Shown piece after piece: positions 54,281-61,200 of a stretch of 64,000 nucleotides of DNA. Under the pieces are notes generated by a model. It had not been told where the DNA came from. It ran no database searches and was given only the letters and a program-made list of their open reading frames with translations. Within the stretch, counting starts at the first letter, position 1. Each line of letters begins with the position of its first letter. The stretch lies in assembly GCA_903851365.1 (NCBI GenBank), contig CAINOB010000103.1, positions 154,215 to 218,214 on the forward strand. The letters are read 5' to 3'. A program made the translations under genes and the position numbers. Origin of the DNA: an uncultured Bacteroidota bacterium (GTDB lineage Bacteria; Bacteroidota; Bacteroidia; Bacteroidales; UBA12481).

Positions 54281-54664
54281 TTAACCTTTCCACAAACCAT
54301 GCATATTGCAATATTCACGAGCGCCTGTTACGGTTTCCGATGCGGAGATCGAGAAGCTGGCTTCGGGTTTATCACCGGGCTTCAGGAATTTACGGTAAGT
54401 TCCTTGATCGGTATCCAGTTCAATCCAAACGATATAATGAGCATCTAACATGGGATGATCAACCTTTTCTCCGACTTTAACAAGGTATCCTGATGCAGTT
54501 TTTTCGATAAAAGGAACATGCTTTTCAACGGTTGAATCTGCAGTCGATTCCTCCTGAAAATTCATGGATTGCCCACAACAGGTCAGTGTACCGCCGCCAA
54601 CATGCAATACTTCAACAATATTGCCACAAACGGCACATTTGTAAATAGCTCTTTTCTTTAACAT
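54281..54664 (-). CDS. dfx: Desulfoferrodoxin (superoxide reductase, class I)
   Basis: The 127-residue protein has the N-terminal rubredoxin-like iron site Cys10, Cys13, Cys29, Cys30 and the SOR active site His49 (EKHVP), His70, His76, Cys119 and His122 (EYCNMHGLW). It reduces superoxide to hydrogen peroxide without making O2. It is the first gene of the operon. A strong Shine-Dalgarno AGAGGAG lies about eight bases before ATG 54664, unusual for this phylum. Confidence 0.95.
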   Translation of the reverse strand: MLKKRAIYKCAVCGNIVEVLHVGGGTLTCCGQSMNFQEESTADSTVEKHVPFIEKTASGYLVKVGEKVDHPMLDAHYIVWIELDTDQGTYRKFLKPGDKPEASFSISASETVTGAREYCNMHGLWKG

Positions 54665-54671
54665 GGTTGTT

Positions 54672-54679
54672 CTCCTCTA
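54672..54679 (-). promoter_or_regulatory. Strong ribosome-binding site of desulfoferrodoxin
   Basis: The minus strand reads AGAGGAGAACAACC directly before ATG 54664. Most genes in the window lack such a purine-rich site, which suggests high constitutive translation of the superoxide reductase. Confidence 0.6.
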
Positions 54680-54712
54680 AAAATTTATTCAGCAAAGTTG
54701 ATAATTTTTCAT

Positions 54713-55705
54713 TTAAGGATGGTACTTCGACCCCGACAGAATTTCTTTTGCGCTGGTAACTTTGATCAAATCCTTCAGGCTGAGTCCCGTTGATTTCATA
54801 TAACTGTAAACTATCCGATAACCGATCCAGGTGCCGATTCTCCCAGGTGATTCGTTGCCAAAATCCCTGGTAAACGGAGCTTCCTCCATGAATTTTCGGA
54901 TCGTCAGCCGATCAGATGAAAAGAGTATCCTTTGTTCAGCCAGATACTTCCACATCGATTTTTCCTGCATCTGGCACCAGGTGAGCTGCTTCTTTGAATA
55001 GTGAAACAGATTCTCCTCTGAGTTTCCTGACAATAATTTATTGGTAATATAGTGAATTTTACCCTCATAAATCATGCGATCCAGGAATCCAGATTCAGGA
55101 CCGGGCGGTGGTAATTCACTGTAAAGCCAGGCTCTCACTGCATCAGCGGGCAGATTCTCCGGATTCATATGCTGCCTTACATAAACCGGGATGCTCAACC
55201 CCTGATAAAACCGGCTGCCTGATCCCAGGTAATTATCTATGCCAATCGCCATCAATCCGGGTAGGGTAACGAAAGATTGATTAAATCCGGATATAAAGGT
55301 CACCAGATGATAAATTGGCTTGTTACCAGAGATTTCGGACCATCTGCTTAGGGCCACAGAAATTTCATCAAGGTCCTTCCGGTAAATGATTTCTGATTTA
55401 TTAATCTCTGAATATACCTGCCTAATCAATGAATCGCCAGTGTACTTATTTAATTGTTCTGTATATCCGGATAAACTGTCAGGTCCAATTCTTATAACAT
55501 CTTCATTGAAAATTTTGAAAAAAGGCACTAAATAGTTGTGGTTTAAACGGATGGAATCCGGAAGTTTGGCTGGCTCAACTGTGAAAACCAGTTTCTCAAA
55601 CCGGAAAGTGCTATTTTGTTCAGGTGATTTTTTCGGATTACAGGAAACAAATCCGATCACCACGAATAAAATAAGAATGCCTATTTTTGTCTTTGAATGA
55701 TCCAT
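54713..55705 (-). CDS. gldB: GldB-like gliding/T9SS-associated lipoprotein
   Basis: The 330-residue protein has a lipoprotein signal with Cys22 (GFVSC) followed by Asn-Pro-Lys-Lys. The body matches GldB in length and landmarks: FFKIFNEDVIRIGPDSL, LPGLMAIGIDNYLG and PENLPADAVRAWLYSELPPP. GldB is required for gliding in flavobacteria and is widely kept in Bacteroidota with type IX secretion. It is divergent from a small barrel protein gene and near nadE, a neighbourhood also seen around gldB elsewhere. Confidence 0.82.
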   Translation of the reverse strand: MDHSKTKIGILILFVVIGFVSCNPKKSPEQNSTFRFEKLVFTVEPAKLPDSIRLNHNYLVPFFKIFNEDVIRIGPDSLSGYTEQLNKYTGDSLIRQVYSEINKSEIIYRKDLDEISVALSRWSEISGNKPIYHLVTFISGFNQSFVTLPGLMAIGIDNYLGSGSRFYQGLSIPVYVRQHMNPENLPADAVRAWLYSELPPPGPESGFLDRMIYEGKIHYITNKLLSGNSEENLFHYSKKQLTWCQMQEKSMWKYLAEQRILFSSDRLTIRKFMEEAPFTRDFGNESPGRIGTWIGYRIVYSYMKSTGLSLKDLIKVTSAKEILSGSKYHP

Positions 55706-55755
55706 ACTAATGCCGTTGAGAAAACGTTAAAAATACTGAAAATCTTGCATGGCAT

Positions 55756-56439
55756 ATGAAAACAAAAGCCTTTCTTATCCTGTGGGTCCTCGTTTTCTCC
55801 TTCTCAATGGTGGATGCCCAGTTTCAGGATCGCCGCTTAAGATTTGCGGTAAGTGTGGAACCGCACTTTAATTGGTTTCATCTGGCAGATCTAAATACAG
55901 ATAAAGGACCCGGTAGGTTGGGTATAAACGGAGGAGTGCGATTAGATTATAAATTTGAAAAGTTCTGTGCCTTTTCTTTTGGGGTCAATTGGAATCAGAC
56001 AGGAGGTAATATTATATACAAGGATACCCTGCATCTTGATCTTGGTGCTGGTAATGATACATTGCGGCCAGGCACCAGGGTGACTTACCGGTTACAGTAT
56101 ATTGAAATCCCGTTGGCATTAAAATTCATGACTCGCGAAATCGGATATTCGACCGGTTTTCTGGAAATAGGGTTGGATCCTATGTTTAATATTCATTCTT
56201 ATATCAATGCAACCGATAATAATGTTGAGAATGAGCCTTTTAAACAAGGAATTAATCGGATTAATCTTGCCTGGCATACCGGAGTGGGCTTGATCTATTC
56301 TTTGGGAGGAAGTGTTAGTCTTCAATTTGCAGTGACTTACAAGAATACGTTTCTGGATGTAACCCGGGAAAATAGTATCCGGAAGCCTGATAATGCTCGT
56401 ATAAATGTGATTGGATTAAATGTTGGCATCTTATTTTGA
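55756..56439 (+). CDS. Small outer-membrane beta-barrel protein, PorT-like
   Basis: The 227-residue protein has a signal peptide (ending VDAQ) and eight amphipathic strand pairs typical of OMP_b-brl_2/PorT-like barrels (RLRFAVSVEPHFNWF, YRLQYIEIPLALKF, INVIGLNVGILF). PorT is part of the T9SS machinery in Porphyromonas, but short Bacteroidota barrels are hard to assign, so the link rests on neighbouring gldB. It is divergent from gldB and three bases from nadE. Confidence 0.65.
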   Translation: MKTKAFLILWVLVFSFSMVDAQFQDRRLRFAVSVEPHFNWFHLADLNTDKGPGRLGINGGVRLDYKFEKFCAFSFGVNWNQTGGNIIYKDTLHLDLGAGNDTLRPGTRVTYRLQYIEIPLALKFMTREIGYSTGFLEIGLDPMFNIHSYINATDNNVENEPFKQGINRINLAWHTGVGLIYSLGGSVSLQFAVTYKNTFLDVTRENSIRKPDNARINVIGLNVGILF

Positions 56440-56442
56440 ACT

Positions 56443-58110
56443 ATGAAAATCGCGATTGCACAGTTAAATTATCGGATTGCTGATTTTGAGGGCAATCTGA
56501 ATCTCATGAAGAACGCTATCAGAGATGCCGAAAAGGAAGAGGTCGACCTGATTGTTTTTTCCGAATTGGCGGTTTGCGGTTATCCTCCATTGGATTTGCT
56601 GGAGCAGAGGGATTTTATTGACAAATGCAGCGAAAGTATCAGATTATTAACTGAATGCACCTCAAAAGTAGCTGTTATTGTGGGTGCTCCTGTGATTAAT
56701 CCGAACGAAAAAGGCAAGAAGCTCTATAATGCGGCATTTCTTTTATCCGAAAAGAAGGTTTTAGCTATACGTAACAAAACTTTGCTACCAACCTATGATA
56801 TTTTTGATGAATATCGCTATTTTGAAAAAAATATTGAATTTAATATTGTCAAGTTTAAGGGCGTAAGTATTGCCCTGACTATATGTGAGGACATTTGGGA
56901 TGACCAACCAGTTGAAAACACATTTTCCAGAACGAGGCTTTATACAATTTCTCCAATGGATTTTCTAGCGAAGCAAAATCCTGATATCATGATTAACATT
57001 TCTGCCAGTCCATTTGCAGCGAACCGGCTGAATGCACGTGAAGAGGTATTAAAGCAAAATGTTGCAAAATATGGTATTCCACTGTTTTACTGTAATCAGG
57101 TTGGAGCAAACACTGAATTGATTTTTGATGGTTCTTCGATGGTGCTCGATCGCAACGGTATCATTGATCGGTTGACTCCTTTCACCGAAGAGGTCCGGTC
57201 GTATGTCCTCGAGAATCTAATGAGCCCTGCAAATACCGGTGCTATTGAGTTTGAGAGTAACCTCAGCGACGAATACCGTACTGAAATGATGTATAAAGCG
57301 CTGGTATTCGGGATAAAGGACTATTTTAGAAAGATGGGGTTCAATCGTGCGATTTTGGGCCTTTCGGGAGGAATGGATTCCGCGCTCACATTGGTTTTGG
57401 CAGTTGAAGCCCTTGGTTGTGAAAATGTTATGCCGGTTATGATGCCATCTCGTTTTTCCTCTGATCATTCTATTACTGATTCACTGGAGCTTGCGGCAAA
57501 CCTTGGGGTGACCTGCAAACGGATACCGGTGGATCCCATGATGGATTCATTTCTTAGTCAACTAGTCCCGGAATTTGAGGGTAAGGCGGAGGATGTTACC
57601 GAAGAGAATCTTCAGGCAAGAATTCGGGGAGTGATACTTATGGCTTTGGCTAACAAGTTGAATATGATATTGTTGAATACATCAAATAAGAGTGAAGCTG
57701 CAGTTGGCTATGCCACTTTATATGGTGATATGAATGGTGGATTATCTGTATTAGGCGATGTGTACAAGACTGAGGTTTATGATATTGCACGTTATATCAA
57801 TAGAAACAGGGAAGTTATTCCATATAATATATTAGAGAAGGCACCGTCGGCAGAATTACGGCCCAATCAGAAGGATAGTGATTCCCTTCCAGTATACGAA
57901 GTGCTGGATCCTATTCTGTATCATTACATTGAGATGAAAGATCCAATAGCCGCTATTGTGGAAAGCGGGTTCCAGCGGGAGGTTGTTGAAAGGGTAATCT
58001 CGTTGGTAAACCGTAGTGAGTATAAACGCTTTCAAACACCACCCATTCTCCGTATTTCTTCAAAAGCATTTGGAATGGGCAGACGAATGCCTATTGTTGC
58101 CCGTTATTAG
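56443..58110 (+). CDS. nadE: Glutamine-dependent NAD+ synthetase
   Basis: The 555-residue protein has an N-terminal nitrilase-type glutaminase with catalytic Glu41 (SELAVCGYPP), Lys112 and Cys148 (LTICEDIW), followed by the synthetase domain with the PP-loop SGGMDSA (about residue 307). It amidates nicotinic acid adenine dinucleotide to NAD+ using ATP and glutamine. It follows the barrel gene by three bases. The length is normal for the two-domain form. Confidence 0.95.
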   Translation: MKIAIAQLNYRIADFEGNLNLMKNAIRDAEKEEVDLIVFSELAVCGYPPLDLLEQRDFIDKCSESIRLLTECTSKVAVIVGAPVINPNEKGKKLYNAAFLLSEKKVLAIRNKTLLPTYDIFDEYRYFEKNIEFNIVKFKGVSIALTICEDIWDDQPVENTFSRTRLYTISPMDFLAKQNPDIMINISASPFAANRLNAREEVLKQNVAKYGIPLFYCNQVGANTELIFDGSSMVLDRNGIIDRLTPFTEEVRSYVLENLMSPANTGAIEFESNLSDEYRTEMMYKALVFGIKDYFRKMGFNRAILGLSGGMDSALTLVLAVEALGCENVMPVMMPSRFSSDHSITDSLELAANLGVTCKRIPVDPMMDSFLSQLVPEFEGKAEDVTEENLQARIRGVILMALANKLNMILLNTSNKSEAAVGYATLYGDMNGGLSVLGDVYKTEVYDIARYINRNREVIPYNILEKAPSAELRPNQKDSDSLPVYEVLDPILYHYIEMKDPIAAIVESGFQREVVERVISLVNRSEYKRFQTPPILRISSKAFGMGRRMPIVARY

Positions 58111-58267
58111 ACCTCTTTCTGTTCGTTCAGTCACATTAATGTTGTGAAACATTTGGTGGCTCTGTTTAATAGAGGTACCTTAGCGGAATTATTGATTTTA
58201 CTAGTATTCCCCGAAATTTAAGGCACGCAATTTTAACCTTTATTTTCTTTATTTTTTATTTAACATT

Positions 58268-61200
58268 ATGAGTAAACACCTACGTTTCGCAAAGCTGCTT
58301 AGTATGTTAGCTATTATGCTGACTATGAGCATTTCCTGGAGCCAGGCCCAAAACCTGAGCTCAGAGAAACAGATGCTTACGTTTGGGTTCACTACAGCAG
58401 TGAATTCAGGCGCAGCGCTGTCGACCGACGTTACTGGTGCTATCAACCAGACAACGAAGACTATAGCGGTATCAGTACCGTATCAGGCTGTCGTTACCTC
58501 GTTGAAAGCTACCTTTACGTCAAGCCCTTTCTCGAATGTGTATGTTGGTCTTACACCATCTACGGGAACAGCCGCTGTTTCAGGAACTTCCCCTGCAGTA
58601 AGTTATGCTGCACCGGTTACCTGGACAGTAGAAGCCGAGAACCACTCATTTGAGAATTATGTTGTTACAGTAACTAAAGCATCGCCTTCGACAGACAAGA
58701 GCATGCTTAGTTTCCAGGGTGCCTGGGCAAAACCATGGACTGGTCCATGTGCTGCCAACGGCGTTATCCTGCAGACCGAATCTGGTTCCTTTAATGGTAC
58801 CGCAGTCACTTTTCCGGTTCCTTACGGAGCCAATCTTGATGCAATAACAACGTATTTCACCCTTAGCCCATTTGCTACCTGTGATCATACCACTGCTACT
58901 GCTTATGACTTTGATACGAATAATGACCTTATTCCTGATGCTCTGACTTTTATTGTCACTTCACAGTCGGGAGCTACCCAGTCATATACCGTACTTCCTG
59001 TAAAAGGAACTCCGAGCTATCTTGACAATCTTTTGTCATTTGCCATTCCTACTGCCAACAGCGTAGTTGTTGACAATAACGCTCAGACCATTACCGCTGT
59101 TGTTCCTTTCTCAGCAACAACGATTGCTCCAACCTGGTCCGTTTCACCTTATGCTCACGTGTTCACCACAGATCCAAATTTACCTGGAGCTGTCGAAATT
59201 TGTTCGGCTGCTTCTTATACTTTGAATACTCTTGGTGCAACCACTTTGCATTTCTGGATTCAGGCAGAAGCTCCAAGCGAAACCAGTCATTATGTATTGA
59301 CTGTTACCAAAGCTGCAGCTAGCACAGCTAATGACATTACAGCCATCACTGCTGCTTATGCTAAAACCAGCACTTGCGGTGTCGCTTATACTGGCACTGT
59401 TGTTGGAAGCATAGCTGGAACAACTGTTACTTTTACGGTTCCTTTCGGAGTTACCGGAGTAACTGTTGCCACTTTAACCAAATCTGCATTAACCAGAGCT
59501 GCCGTTTATCCGACTCCTCTGATTACTGGAAGCACTATCGTTATCACTTCAGAGAGCGGTGCTGCCAAAACTTATACAGTTACAATCACACCAGGTACCT
59601 CCACCACGAACAAGCAGCTGTTGACCTACGGATTTAACCAGGCCGACAATGCTTCTTATATCAACTGGACAGCTGGTGCAACCTTTGCTGGTATTATTGA
59701 CCAGACCCTGAAGAGAGTAACCGTTACGGTTCCTTTTGGTACGGATCTTTATCACCTGAAAGCTTATTTCACAAGCAGTGATTATTCCTGCGTTTCGATT
59801 GCCGAAAGCAACGGAACTTACACTCCTCAGGTAACAAAAGTAACTTTGAATGATCATTCGAATCATCAGACTTATGTTGTTGTAGCTGAAGATGGAACTC
59901 AGGAACGTTATGAAGTTGTTGTACAGAAAGACCTTGCCTTAACAGGTAACGACCTGACCGCTTTCTCAATTACCGGTCTTGTTGATTGTTTAAGTACACC
60001 GATTACCACAACCGGCGTTTTCACCGGAACTAACATTTCTATATCTGTAAAATACGGAACCAACCTGACCGCTTTGGCTTACACTCTTACCCAGAGTGCA
60101 GGTGCAACAGTAAGCGGACCTGCTAGTCCGGCTAACTTTACTGCTCCTGTTGTCTTCACAGTTACCTCACAGGCAGGTGTTGCAAAAACTTTTACAGTTA
60201 CTGTTACCCCGCGTGCTCTGAACTCAGAAGCAAAACTGCTGACCTATAAATTTACTGCTGCTGCTAACAGCGCACTTGGTGGTGCTGATGCAGTTGGTAC
60301 AGTAAATGAAGCAGCTAAGACAGTTGATGTATGGATCCCTTGGGATGCCCGTACTTCTATTTCTGCTTTGAAAGCTACCTTTACCTTGAGCACTGGTGCC
60401 GTTATGACACATAGTGAAGATACTCAGGTTCTTCAGGTTAGTGGTACCACAGCCAATGATTTCGGTACTCCGGTTGCTTACACGGTTTATCCGGAAGCTT
60501 GCACCCCGACTATTGAATATTTTGTGAACGTAAAAGTTACCCCGAATGTCAGTACTGGCATCAGTGCCTTTACATTTGCTGTAACTCCTTGTGCAACTGG
60601 TTGCCCAATCTATAACAGGATTGACGCTTATGCACGCCGTATTTATATTACGGTTCCTTATGGCACCAATCTTGCTAGTCTGGCTCCAAACGTAGTTACC
60701 GTAACTCCTGGAGCTACTGTAACTGTTGCCAACACCAGTCCGGCTAAACCTTGGACCACGGCTATGGATTTCACAAAAGGACCGGTTACCTACACCGTAA
60801 CTGCTCCTGACGGCGTTACAACAGCCAACTGGACAGTATCTGTGACTGCACCGAAATGTAAGGAACATAACATCCTTGCTTTCTCGTTGCCTTATGCACA
60901 GGTTGCTCCTGCTGATCTGATTGCTAATCACGGCGTTCCAGTTGCTATTGATACCGTTAATCACACGATTAATGTTATCGTTAAAAAAGGTACCGCTTTA
61001 GGCAGTATATATTATACCCGTACACTTTCCTGCGGCGCAACAATATGCTGCGTAGGCGGAAATTGCCAGGACAACCAATACCTTGATTTTAGTCAGGGTG
61101 GATGTCACACCTGCGTTGTTACCGCTGAAGATCCTACTGTTACTCAGGCATGGACCATCTGTCTTAAAGAAATTGACACTGCTGTTCCAACCGTAACCAC

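Noticed and set aside
53751..54318. N-terminal extensions of rubredoxin and ferritin
   Set aside because: They overlap the preceding genes on the same strand, and the proteins have normal lengths from the internal ATG codons.
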